A stretch of DNA of 64,000 nucleotides, taken from Halorarum salinum. GTDB taxonomy: Archaea; Halobacteriota; Halobacteria; Halobacteriales; Haloferacaceae. The DNA is taken from contig NZ_CP058579.1 of assembly GCF_013402875.1 (NCBI RefSeq), positions 186,001-250,000 on the forward strand. The letters are read 5' to 3'. Made by a program: the position numbers and the translations under genes. Shown piece after piece: positions 24,114 to 32,577 of this stretch (position 1 is the first letter of the stretch; every line of letters begins with the position of its first letter). A model generated the notes under the pieces. The model had not been told where the DNA came from. It did no database searches and worked only from the letters and a program-made list of their open reading frames with translations.

Positions 24114-25796
24114 ATGAAGAAGGAACTGTTCGGCGTCTTCGGGGATCGCTCCGAGTTCTGCCGGCACAGGTCGGAGACGGAGTTCGACCGCGTCCTCGAG
24201 GGCGACGTGGCGACCGTGGGGATCCGGGACGTCGGTCTCGGCATCCCCGGTCGATCCACCGCCTACGCCGGCGAGGAGGGGACCTGCGTCCTCTGGGGGG
24301 AGATCTACACCCCGAAGGACGCGGGAATCGACCCCGCCGAGTGGCTTCTCCGCCGGTACGGGGAGGTCGGGACTGACGCGCTGTCCGAGCTCAACGGCTC
24401 GTACCTCGCGTTCCTCGACCGCGACGGCGAGGCGTTCGTCGCCACCGACCAGGCCCGGACCTGGGAGTGTTACTTCACGGACGCGCCGGGGAGCCGCGTC
24501 TTCGGGACCGACGCCGCGGCGGTGGCCGACACGATCCAGTCGCCGGAGACGGCCGACCGGCCGCTGCTCGAGTTCCTCTACCTGGGGATCGTCCTCGGAA
24601 ACCGGACCACGCTCGAGCGCCTCCACCGGGTACCCTTCGACGGCTGCCTCCACTCCGACTCCACGGCGGAGCTCGAACGGTTCGTGTACGAGCCGACGGA
24701 GTTCGACTACGTGGGGGAGCTGGCCGAGCGGCTCGAACGGGCGCTCGCCCGCCGGGCCAGACACCCCGGCCGAAAGGGGCTCCTGCTCAGCGGCGGCTAC
24801 GACTCCCGGACCATCCTGGCGGGGATGCCGACGCTCGACGCCACGTTCACCGTCGGCTCCTCGAGCGACGCGGAGACGGCGGTCGCGAGGAAGGTGTCCG
24901 AACAGTACGGCGTCCCCCACCACCTGCTGAGCGTCGACGACCGCTACCTCAACCGGGGGGACGACGCCATCAGGTACGGCAACGGCATCAAGGAGTCCAT
25001 CCACATCCACCACGCGGCCTACGACACCCAGATCGACGTGGACACCATCTACCACGGCCTGCTCTGGGACACGTTCTTCCGCGGGCACTTCCTGCCCACG
25101 GACCGCGTGAACGTGCTGGGGTACGAACTGCCGTGGAACCGGCTCGACCCCGACCCGAACGTCGCCGAGACGCTCGTCGGGGAGAAGTTCGGGTTCATCC
25201 CGACCGAGCGTGACCTCGTCCCCGACGCCGACTTCGCCGGCGACGGCGAGGCGCTGGTGAAGGACGCCATCGACGAACAGCTGGAGGGGCAGTCGAACCG
25301 GTACGACTCCGTCTACAACGCCATCGACCTCGTGGGGATCGGGAACCAGCCGACGATGCCGTTCCGCTACCACCTCGCGGACAACTACCTCGAGTCGTTC
25401 ATCGTGGCCGACCGGGAGCTCATCGACTGGCACCTCAAGACGCCGCCGGAGCACCGGAACTCCCGGACGCTGCTCGAGGCGATCAGGCGGATCGACGGGG
25501 ACGTCCTCGAGCACCGCCCGCCGGACCGGCCGTTCGACTCGATACAGCTGAACTCGGTGCAGAACTTCCTCCGGAAGAAGCTCCCGTTCGTCTCCGGGTT
25601 CACAGGCTCCTGGCCCGACCGGTCGCGCCACTACGACCGGAACCACTACGATCAGCGACTGTTCCCCAACCGCCCGGAGCTCCACGACCTTCCCCCGCGG
25701 TTGAAGCTCAGGATCAACGACATCACGGCGTGGCTGGAGGAGACGGCCGACGGGAACGCCATCCTCTCGGCCGACTACGTCCGTCCGCCGGCGTAA
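24114..25796 (+). CDS. Asparagine-synthase-like protein without the glutaminase Cys
   Basis: A 560-residue protein of the AsnB type. The synthetase half keeps the ATP-pyrophosphatase loop LLLSGGYDSRTILAG (SGGYDS near residues 225-230) and a helical C-terminal region. The N-terminal half is shaped like a class II glutaminase domain but starts MKKELFGVFG, so there is no Cys2 nucleophile. It cannot hydrolyse glutamine in the usual way and may use free ammonia, or amidate or ligate another substrate. It is cotranscribed with glmS (28-bp gap). Similar proteins occur in polysaccharide and capsule clusters, where they may amidate uronic acids; that role here is inference. Confidence 0.8.
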   Translation: MKKELFGVFGDRSEFCRHRSETEFDRVLEGDVATVGIRDVGLGIPGRSTAYAGEEGTCVLWGEIYTPKDAGIDPAEWLLRRYGEVGTDALSELNGSYLAFLDRDGEAFVATDQARTWECYFTDAPGSRVFGTDAAAVADTIQSPETADRPLLEFLYLGIVLGNRTTLERLHRVPFDGCLHSDSTAELERFVYEPTEFDYVGELAERLERALARRARHPGRKGLLLSGGYDSRTILAGMPTLDATFTVGSSSDAETAVARKVSEQYGVPHHLLSVDDRYLNRGDDAIRYGNGIKESIHIHHAAYDTQIDVDTIYHGLLWDTFFRGHFLPTDRVNVLGYELPWNRLDPDPNVAETLVGEKFGFIPTERDLVPDADFAGDGEALVKDAIDEQLEGQSNRYDSVYNAIDLVGIGNQPTMPFRYHLADNYLESFIVADRELIDWHLKTPPEHRNSRTLLEAIRRIDGDVLEHRPPDRPFDSIQLNSVQNFLRKKLPFVSGFTGSWPDRSRHYDRNHYDQRLFPNRPELHDLPPRLKLRINDITAWLEETADGNAILSADYVRPPA

Positions 25797-26231
25797 GGTC
25801 CCGTCCGTCCGTTCCCGTTCCCGGGTCCGACGACGGGCGGGTGTCGGCAGCGACCGTTCGCCGACGTCGACCGTTTCTCTCGAGTGACTGTCCCGTGTAG
25901 CGACCGTTCCGGGAGTGCGGCCGCCCGGCAAGGAGAACCCATCCGCGGAACGACCGGGACGGAAGGACGACCGGTCCAGGGGAGCGACCCGGCGGCGGGG
26001 ACGGCGGGTCGGCGGTCGGTCGACGAGACGGCGGTCCGGCGGAAGCGGTCGCTCCCGAGGACCGACCGGGAGGCGGGCGACGCTACGGGAGCAGCGGGTC
26101 AGCGAGAGGTGAGGAAGGCTACCTTCACCGTATGGATCACTCGTCTCCGGAAACGGGTCGACCGGTTCCGGGCACGTCGCGAGCCGAGGTGGGCGGGACG
26201 AGCGGTCGGCCCGAACCAGGGTGCCGACTTC
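25797..26231. other. Convergent intergenic region
   Basis: About 435 bp between the asparagine-synthase-like gene and the flippase gene, which converge. No gene, repeat or strong promoter is visible. Confidence 0.5.
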
Positions 26232-28526
26232 TCAGAACGAGAGGACGTCGACCAGGTCGGAGAGCACGGGGAGGTCGACGCGCAGTAACGGGTCCGACGT
26301 GGACATGGTTTCCGACGACGTCGTCTCGGTCGAATCCGACGTGGCCGTCCCGTTGGTCGACTCCCCGGTCGGGGTGGGAGTCGCCGTTTCGGCGGGCGTC
26401 GCCGTTTCGGTGGACGTCTCCGTCGAGGTGGGCGTCGACGAGTCCGTGGGAGTGGCCGTCGACGTCGGCGTCTCCGTCGGCGACTCGGTCGGGGAGGCCG
26501 TCGGCGACTCCGTGGGAGTGGTCGTCGGCGTCTCGGTCGAACCGGGAGCGTCCGTGGGCGTCTCCGTCGGAGCGTCCGTGGGCGTCTCCGTCGGGTCGGG
26601 GCCGGACGGTTCGTCCGTCTCCGTGGGGGTGTCCGGCGGGTCGGGATCGGACGGTTCGTCCGTCGCCGTCGGCGTGTCCGTCGGGTCCGGCGGCGGGTCG
26701 TCCGGGGGATCGGACGTCCCGGTCGGCGTGTCCGTCGGGTCGTCGGTCGGGGTCGACGACGGACCGTCCGTCGAGTCGTCCCCCGGCGTCGCGGGCGACT
26801 CCGTCGGCGGCGTCCCCTCCGGCCCGGGCGTCGGCGTCGCGGCGCTCCCGCCGTCCGACGGGAGGTCGGGGAGCCCGACGCCGCCGTCGTCGGACGGGAG
26901 ACCCGGAAGCCCGATGCCGCCGGCCGCCAGGACGAGTCCGCCGACGAAGAGCACCGAACCGAGGACGAGCAGCGCCCCCTGGACGGTGTCGACGAGTCCG
27001 GCCTCGGACCGCAGCCAGTCGAGCCGGATCCGGGCGTCGGTCGCCCACCCGCCGATCGGGTCGGGGAACGCCTCGAGGAGGTCGAACAGTTCGGCGCCGC
27101 CGAGGGCCCCGGTCAGCAGCGCGACCGGGAGGTAGATCAGGAGCCCCGTCGGCGGAACGACGACGAGCGAGAGGACGTCGTTCCCGATGGCCGTGGAGAC
27201 GTAGTAGATGGGGCCGACCGACAGCAGGATGGTGACCAGCGTCCGCAGGAGGCGGGCGTCCGTGAGCGGGTCGTACCCGAGGCGGCGCGCGGCCCAGGTG
27301 TGGAGGAAGAACATCGAGCCGTAACTGATGCTCGTCGCGACCGCGGCGCCGTTCATCCCGAACTCCCGGATGAGCACGAAGTTGAGCACGACGTTCAGCC
27401 CGGCGGCGGCGCCCGTCGCGAGGATGAGCACCCCGAGGTCGCCCTTCCCCTGCCCGATCGCGAGCAGCGGGCGCGCGATCGCGAACCCGAGCGCGCCGGG
27501 CAACAGCAGGAGCAGCGGCGTCCGACTCGCCATGTACTCGTCCGGGTAGATAATCGGGATCGCCGCCGAGGAGAGCACTGCAAGCCCGATGGCCAGCAGC
27601 GCGGTGAACAGCAGCGTGTACCGCGTCACTCGCGTCGAGATGGAACTCACGCGCTCCTTGTTCTCGTTCGCCCAGAGGTTCGAGGTCGAGTGCATCAGCA
27701 CCATCTGTATCGAGATGGGGACGAACCAGAGGAACTCCGCGAGCGTGAGCGCGATCTTGTAGAACTTGGTCTGCTCCTGGCCGGCCATCGTACGGAGCAT
27801 CATGACGTCGACGTGGAACAGCGAGGTGAGCAGCAGGATGAGCAGGATGCTGAGCCCGTTGAACGTCAGCATCTCCCGTCGCGGGAACTCGTAGGAGGGG
27901 ACGGTGAACACCGACAGCAGCGACACCTGCCGGCCCACGAGGAAGAACCCGACGAGCGCGACGGTCGAACTCGCGACGATGTGGCCGACGAGCACGCCGA
28001 CGACGCCGTAGTCGAGGTACGCGAGCGTCAGCGCGCACGCGAGGAACAGCGCCTTCCCCAGGATGCGGAGCGGCTCGGAGTGCGACTCCATCCCGAACCC
28101 CATCAGCGTCCGCCGGGTGTACTCCCGGAACTGGGAGGCGACGACCAGCACCGCCAGCACGTAGAAGTACGTCTCGAACCGCGCGCCCGCCACGAACGGG
28201 GAGACGAGCCCGAACCTGGCGGCGCCGGCGAGGACGAGCGCCCCCAGCGCCGCGAGCAGGGCGGCGATCCGGAAGTAGAACCCGACGACGTGCGAGGCCC
28301 ACTTCGCGTCGTCGCGCTCCTCGGCGAGGAACTTCCTGACGCCGTCGGTGACCCCGGAGCTGACGAATATCATGAAGATGGCGAACACCGACATGAGGAA
28401 CGCGTAGTCGCCGTAGTCGTCGCCGAGCAGGCGCGTCAGCACCGGCGAGGAGGCGATGCCGAGCAGGAGCAACACCACCTTCGTGCTGACGAACGAGAGG
28501 AAGCCGCTCGTGATGCTTCGGTTCAT
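26232..28526 (-). CDS. Polysaccharide flippase (Wzx/MATE type) with a long Thr/Pro/Ser-rich tail
   Basis: A 764-residue protein. Residues 1-480 form a polysaccharide-biosynthesis flippase with about 12-14 membrane helices (start MNRSITSGFLSFVSTKVVLL, then SPVLTRLLGDDYGDYAFLMS). A hydrophobic helix around 520-545 (LLVLGSVLFVGGLVLAAGG) follows, and then a tail of about 220 residues made of Thr/Pro/Ser/Glu/Asp in loose repeats (TPT, TETPT, TPTESPT), ending in a hydrophobic DLPVLSDLVDVLSF. The core moves lipid-linked glycans across the membrane. A mucin-like stalk on a flippase is unusual; the tail is likely outside the cell and may be O-glycosylated. It follows the GlmU-like gene with a 102-bp gap. 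Confidence 0.85.
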   Translation of the reverse strand: MNRSITSGFLSFVSTKVVLLLLGIASSPVLTRLLGDDYGDYAFLMSVFAIFMIFVSSGVTDGVRKFLAEERDDAKWASHVVGFYFRIAALLAALGALVLAGAARFGLVSPFVAGARFETYFYVLAVLVVASQFREYTRRTLMGFGMESHSEPLRILGKALFLACALTLAYLDYGVVGVLVGHIVASSTVALVGFFLVGRQVSLLSVFTVPSYEFPRREMLTFNGLSILLILLLTSLFHVDVMMLRTMAGQEQTKFYKIALTLAEFLWFVPISIQMVLMHSTSNLWANENKERVSSISTRVTRYTLLFTALLAIGLAVLSSAAIPIIYPDEYMASRTPLLLLLPGALGFAIARPLLAIGQGKGDLGVLILATGAAAGLNVVLNFVLIREFGMNGAAVATSISYGSMFFLHTWAARRLGYDPLTDARLLRTLVTILLSVGPIYYVSTAIGNDVLSLVVVPPTGLLIYLPVALLTGALGGAELFDLLEAFPDPIGGWATDARIRLDWLRSEAGLVDTVQGALLVLGSVLFVGGLVLAAGGIGLPGLPSDDGGVGLPDLPSDGGSAATPTPGPEGTPPTESPATPGDDSTDGPSSTPTDDPTDTPTGTSDPPDDPPPDPTDTPTATDEPSDPDPPDTPTETDEPSGPDPTETPTDAPTETPTDAPGSTETPTTTPTESPTASPTESPTETPTSTATPTDSSTPTSTETSTETATPAETATPTPTGESTNGTATSDSTETTSSETMSTSDPLLRVDLPVLSDLVDVLSF
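26290..26860 (-). repeat. Low-complexity coding repeat (Thr/Pro-rich tail)
   Basis: The DNA for the flippase tail is a degenerate run of short units (for example GACTCCGTCGGCGTCTCCGT and close variants) encoding TPTE/TPTD/ESPT. The units vary, so it is an amino-acid repeat rather than a recent DNA expansion. Slippage here could change tail length between strains. Confidence 0.7.
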
Positions 28527-28628
28527 CGGTCGGGCGACCCCGTTCGTCCCCCCCGCTCTCGGTCGGCCGCGTTCCCGCGTTTCCCGCCCCGTCCGCCCGT
28601 CGGCATCGTGCGAGTCCGGTCCCCCACG

Positions 28629-29810
28629 TTATCTGTCACGGTCCACACGTTCCCCGGGAAGGGTCGTCGCGCCGGCCGAGAGCGTCACTCCCGGATCGAG
28701 ACTGGTGTTGATGCCCGTGCTCGCCCCGGGGCCGAGGACGGCGCCGAACTTCCGGCGGCCGGTCGAGACCCGCTCGCCCTTCACCGTCAGTTCGACCGGG
28801 CGGTCGTCGTGCCGGAGGTTCGCCACGTTCGTGCCGGCGCCGACGTTGACGTCCCGCCCGAGCACGCTGTCGCCCACGTACGAGAGGTGGTTCACGTTCG
28901 CGCCCGCCATGAGCACGCTGTTTTTCACCTCGACCGCGTGGCCGACCGAGACGTCCTTCCCGACGAGCGTCGCCCCGCGGACGTAGGCGTTCGGCCCGAC
29001 GCTCGCGCCCGAACGGATCAGCGCGGGCCCCTCGATCACGACGCCGTCGTCGACCCGCGCGCCGGGTTCGACCACGACGTCGCCGTGGAGCGTCGCGTCC
29101 TCGCTCACCGTCCCCTCGACGCGCCGTTCGAGGTCGCCCAGCTGCCACTCGTTCGCCTCGAGCAGTTCCCACGGGCGCCCGACGTCGAGCCAGCCGTCCA
29201 GTTCCACCGGCGTCACGTCCACGGAGTCGATGCTGCGCGCGAGGACGTCCGTCAACTCGCGCTCGTCCCGCTCGCTCGGCGGCACGTCGAGCCAGTCGGT
29301 CGCGGCCGCCGGGAAGACGTACGCGCCGGCGTTCACCAGGGTGCTCGGGGGGTCGGCGGGCTTCTCGACGATGTTCGACACCGACCCGCCGTCGGTGGCC
29401 AGCACGCCGTACGAGGTGGGGTCCTCCCGGTGGACCGTGGCGACGCTCGGGCCGGCCTCGAACAGCGTCCGGACGCCGGCGGGGTCACAGAGGTTGTCGC
29501 CGTTGAGCACCGCGAACTCGCCGTCGAGGTGGGGGGCGGCCGCGCGGACGGCGTCGGCGGTGCCGTCCTGTTCCTCCTGGACGGCGTAGCGCACCGGGAC
29601 GCCCTCGTACGTGGAGCGGAAGTAGTCCCTGACCAGGTCCGCCTCGTAGCCGACGACGAGGACGAGTTCGTCCGCGCCGGCCGCGACGGCCGCGTCGGCG
29701 ACGTGCGCGACGAGCGGCCGGTCGGCGACCGGGAGCATCGGCTTGGGAAGCGATTCGGTCAGCGGTCGCATCCGCGTCCCGCGGCCCGCGGCCAGAACGA
29801 CTGCTTGCAT
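28629..29810 (-). CDS. glmU: Bifunctional sugar-1-phosphate nucleotidylyltransferase/acetyltransferase (GlmU-like)
   Basis: A 393-residue enzyme. An N-terminal nucleotidyltransferase domain (1-225) has LAAGRGTRMRPLTESLPKPM (residues 7-26), YAVQEEQDGTADAVRAA, the LNGDN metal site and VEKP; a C-terminal left-handed beta-helix (235-385) has repeats such as VVVEPGARVDDGVVIEGPA and NANHLSYVGDSVLGRDVNVG. This is the archaeal GlmU arrangement. It would acetylate glucosamine-1-phosphate and activate it with UTP. Its promoter is dyad site 10, 29 bp upstream of the ATG. GlmM is encoded just upstream on the same strand, with its own dyad promoter. UDP-glucose or dTDP-sugar pyrophosphorylase activity is the main alternative. 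Confidence 0.88.
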   Translation of the reverse strand: MQAVVLAAGRGTRMRPLTESLPKPMLPVADRPLVAHVADAAVAAGADELVLVVGYEADLVRDYFRSTYEGVPVRYAVQEEQDGTADAVRAAAPHLDGEFAVLNGDNLCDPAGVRTLFEAGPSVATVHREDPTSYGVLATDGGSVSNIVEKPADPPSTLVNAGAYVFPAAATDWLDVPPSERDERELTDVLARSIDSVDVTPVELDGWLDVGRPWELLEANEWQLGDLERRVEGTVSEDATLHGDVVVEPGARVDDGVVIEGPALIRSGASVGPNAYVRGATLVGKDVSVGHAVEVKNSVLMAGANVNHLSYVGDSVLGRDVNVGAGTNVANLRHDDRPVELTVKGERVSTGRRKFGAVLGPGASTGINTSLDPGVTLSAGATTLPGERVDRDR

Positions 29811-29839
29811 TGGAAGCGGCTACCCGCCCCGAGGGGTTT

Positions 29840-29856
29840 ATTATTGAGCCGATAAG
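29840..29856 (-). promoter_or_regulatory. 17-bp dyad element (site 10)
   Basis: On the minus strand: CTTAT-CGGCTCA-ATAAT followed by AAA. The ATG of the GlmU-like gene is exactly 29 bp away, so the mRNA should be leaderless. It is among the best matches to the consensus. Confidence 0.75.
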
Positions 29857-29911
29857 GTCCGTTCGTCGCCTCCGCCGGGGGCTTCGGTCGACCGGCGCCC
29901 GTCGAGTCGGC

Positions 29912-31285
29912 CTAGTCGTCGGACCGGTCCCCGACCGCGGCCGCCTCCGGTTCGGGGCCGCTCGACTCCCCGGCCCGAGCGTCCGCGACGAGTTCCGACG
30001 CGGCCTCGAACAGTTCGTCGGCACGCCCGGCGTCCTCGGCTTCCGCGGTGACGCGGACGAGCGGCTGGGTGCCGCTCGCGCGGACGAGGAACCAGCCGTC
30101 GTCGACGTCCACGCGGACCCCGTCGCTCACGTCGACCGTGTCGTACGTCGCCACCGCCTCGCGGTGCACCCGGCGCACGACCTCCGACTTGGCCTCCGCC
30201 TCGCGGCTCTCGCGGCGGGTCACGTAGCCGCCGATGCCGTCGAGTTGCGCCCCCAGCGGGCCGTGGTCGCGGACGAGTTCCGCGAGGCGGCAGGCGGCCA
30301 GCGGCCCGTCGGGACAGCGCGTCTCCCCCGGCCAGATCCAGGCGCCCGAGGGCTCGCCCCCGAAGGCGACGTCGTCGTCGGCGACGCGCTCGGCCACGTA
30401 CGTGTCGCCGACCTTCGTCCTGACCACCGACGCGCCCACGTCGGCGAGCGCGTCGTCGACCGCGAGGCTCGTGTTGAGCGGCGCGGCGACGCGTTCGCCC
30501 GCACCGGCGCACGCGCGGCCGAACAGCGCGAGCAGCAGGTCGCCGGGGACGAACTCCCCCTCCCCGGTCACGGCCATCGTCCGGTCGGCGTCGCCGTCGT
30601 GGGCGACCCCGAAGTGGGCGTCCGTGTGCTCGACGAGCCGGCAGAGCTTCGTGCAGGTCTCGGCGGTCGGCTCGCTCGGGCGCCCGGGGAACGAGCCGTC
30701 CGGTTCGGCGTGGAGCGTCGTCACCGAGCAGCCGAGTTCGTCGAGCGCCGTCGCGGTCAGGCGGCCGGCGCCGTTGCCGACGTCGACGACCGCGTGGAGG
30801 CCGTCGAGCGACCCGGTCGCCTCCCGGAGCGCGGCGACGTGGCGCCCGGTCCCGCCCTCCCACTCGCTCTCGGACCCGACCTCCCCGGCGGACGCGAGCG
30901 CGTACGCCCCCTGGTGGACCCGGCGGGCGATCTCGTCGCGCTGCTGGCCGTCGAAGGCCCGTCCCGACGGCGTCCACAGTTTCAGGCCGTTGTCCGCGGG
31001 CGGGTTGTGCGAGGCGGTCACGGCGACGCCGGCGTCGGCGTCCAGCCACCCGACGCTCCGCGCGACCGTCGGCGTGGCGGCCGTGCCGAGGCGGACGACG
31101 TCGGCGCCACACTCCCGGACGCCCGCGGAGAGCGCGTCCGCGAGCATCGTCCCGCTCTCGCGGGTGTCCCGTCCGACGACGACCCGATCGTACCCCTCGG
31201 AGGCCAGCGCCCGGCCGACCGAGAGCGCGACGTCCGCCGTCACTTCCTCGCCGACCTCGCCGCGGATGCCGCTCGTTCCGAACAT
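29912..31285 (-). CDS. glmM: Phosphoglucosamine mutase
   Basis: A 457-residue phosphohexomutase of the GlmM type. It begins MFGTSGIRGEVGEEVTADVA; the active-site Ser is S92 in VTASHNPPADNGLKL; the metal-binding loop is HDGDADRTMAV near residue 230; the sugar loop is GGEPSGAWIWPG near 315; the phosphate loop RASGTQPLVRVTAE near 405. It converts glucosamine-6-phosphate to glucosamine-1-phosphate between GlmS and GlmU. The start at 31285 is set by the MFGTSGIRG motif and by dyad site 11 located 28 bp upstream; a longer in-frame extension exists but has no homology. The last 30 residues are acidic. Confidence 0.93.
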   Translation of the reverse strand: MFGTSGIRGEVGEEVTADVALSVGRALASEGYDRVVVGRDTRESGTMLADALSAGVRECGADVVRLGTAATPTVARSVGWLDADAGVAVTASHNPPADNGLKLWTPSGRAFDGQQRDEIARRVHQGAYALASAGEVGSESEWEGGTGRHVAALREATGSLDGLHAVVDVGNGAGRLTATALDELGCSVTTLHAEPDGSFPGRPSEPTAETCTKLCRLVEHTDAHFGVAHDGDADRTMAVTGEGEFVPGDLLLALFGRACAGAGERVAAPLNTSLAVDDALADVGASVVRTKVGDTYVAERVADDDVAFGGEPSGAWIWPGETRCPDGPLAACRLAELVRDHGPLGAQLDGIGGYVTRRESREAEAKSEVVRRVHREAVATYDTVDVSDGVRVDVDDGWFLVRASGTQPLVRVTAEAEDAGRADELFEAASELVADARAGESSGPEPEAAAVGDRSDD

Positions 31286-31313
31286 GCTCCCCCAACCGGA
31301 GGGGGGCGGCCTT

Positions 31314-31330
31314 ACTATACGGGCGATAAA
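31314..31330 (-). promoter_or_regulatory. 17-bp dyad element (site 11)
   Basis: On the minus strand: TTTAT-CGCCCGT-ATAGT followed by AAGG. The glmM ATG is 28 bp away. It is divergent to site 12, which lies 200 bp away. Confidence 0.65.
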
Positions 31331-31530
31331 CCGTTTCGGCCGCCGAAACGGTCCGAAAGCGCGGGTCGCCGGGGGCCCAGTGATCGGCCTCGTCGAGCCG
31401 TGGCGGGGACGTGAGGCGCCCTCACCGGCGGCCCCGTTCGGGGGGCCGGTGCCCCGGGCCGGCCGGCCGGCCCGGCGGCTCGCACGCACGCACGAATCAC
31501 CCACTATTGGTCCGTCGTCCCGACCCGTCG

Positions 31531-31547
31531 CTTATTCGCAGTATAAT
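31531..31547 (+). promoter_or_regulatory. 17-bp dyad element (site 12)
   Basis: Reads CTTAT-TCGCAGT-ATAAT followed by AAA. It is 31 bp before the ATG of the rhodanese lipoprotein. Its spacer resembles that of site 1 (TCGCCGT on the minus strand). Confidence 0.75.
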
Positions 31548-31578
31548 AAACAGCCGGTGGAGGGTACACCGAGACGGA

Positions 31579-32568
31579 ATGAAGGACGAAAGTTCGACTC
31601 GCAGACGGTTCATCCACGCGGCGGGTGCGAGCGCGGTGTTCGCCCTCGCGGGGTGTTCCAGCGACGGTAACGGTTCGGGGAGCACCGAGGACGGCGGGAC
31701 GCCCACCGAGGGGACCGGATCCCCGACCGCCACCGGCACCGAGGACGGCGAGTACGTCGGCCCGCGCAACGGCGACGACCTGCCGGAGGACCCGAACCCG
31801 AAGGACGGCTACCCGCCCGAGTTCGAGTCCGTCCCGGAGGAGCGGAACGTCGACACGGACAGCTTCGAGACGCTTGAGCGCGGCGGCCAGACGATCAAAC
31901 TGGTCCCCACGGACGTCGCCTACTACTGGTACGTCCGCGGCGAGGCCCGGTTCGTCGACACGCGCAGCGAGAGCGAGTTCGAGGTCTCGCACGTGTTCGG
32001 CTCGGTCCTGAGCCCGGCCGGCGACGGCATCGACCTGCCGGACGACCCCGTGCTCGAGTGGCCCGAGGGGGACCGCATCGTCACCTACTGTGCGTGCCCG
32101 CACCACCTGTCGTCGCTCCGCGCGGCCTCGCTGCTGAACCGGGGGTACCAGGAGGTGTACGCGCTGGACGAGGGGTTCGACGCCTGGCGCGAGAACGACT
32201 ACCCGCTCGCCGGCGAGGACATCGGCCGCGTCCCGCCCGTGCGCGTCATCAACGGGAAGGTCCCGCAGCGACACGAAGGGGAGTTCGCGTGGGCCTACCA
32301 CGAGGGCTCGGACCAGCGGGAGGCGACCCCCATCCAGGCCGACGGGAGCTACGAGCTCCGGACGAAGTTCGTCGACGTGAACGCGGACGCCACCGTACGG
32401 GTCGAGACCCCGGCGTACAACGTGACGGGGACGTTCGAGGAACTGACCGCGGGGACCATCTCCAGGGACGGGACCGTCCCCTCCGGCGACGGCTCCTCGG
32501 GGAACGGGACGGCGAACGGGACGTCGACGGACGACGGCGGGTTCGACGTTCGACCGTTCCTCCGCTGA
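31579..32568 (+). CDS. Tat lipoprotein with a rhodanese-like domain
   Basis: A 329-residue secreted protein. Arg8-Arg9-Arg10 and a hydrophobic run lead to the lipobox Cys26 (FALAGC). A Gly/Ser/Thr-rich linker follows to about residue 60. The rhodanese domain spans about 100-220: FVDTRSESEFEVSHVFGSV contains the conserved DTR, and TYCACPHHLSS holds the candidate active-site Cys171 (Cys173 is also nearby). About 100 residues of unknown fold follow, ending PFLR. It probably carries out sulfur transfer or redox work at the outer face of the membrane. The ATG at 31579 was chosen because it starts the Tat signal and sits 31 bp from dyad site 12. Confidence 0.85.
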   Translation: MKDESSTRRRFIHAAGASAVFALAGCSSDGNGSGSTEDGGTPTEGTGSPTATGTEDGEYVGPRNGDDLPEDPNPKDGYPPEFESVPEERNVDTDSFETLERGGQTIKLVPTDVAYYWYVRGEARFVDTRSESEFEVSHVFGSVLSPAGDGIDLPDDPVLEWPEGDRIVTYCACPHHLSSLRAASLLNRGYQEVYALDEGFDAWRENDYPLAGEDIGRVPPVRVINGKVPQRHEGEFAWAYHEGSDQREATPIQADGSYELRTKFVDVNADATVRVETPAYNVTGTFEELTAGTISRDGTVPSGDGSSGNGTANGTSTDDGGFDVRPFLR

Positions 32569-32577
32569 GCCCGCCTC

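Noticed and set aside
26290-26860. The repetitive DNA of the flippase tail considered as an intergenic repeat or CRISPR
   Set aside because: It lies within one open frame, has no constant repeat/spacer lengths, and encodes a continuous Thr/Pro-rich tail.
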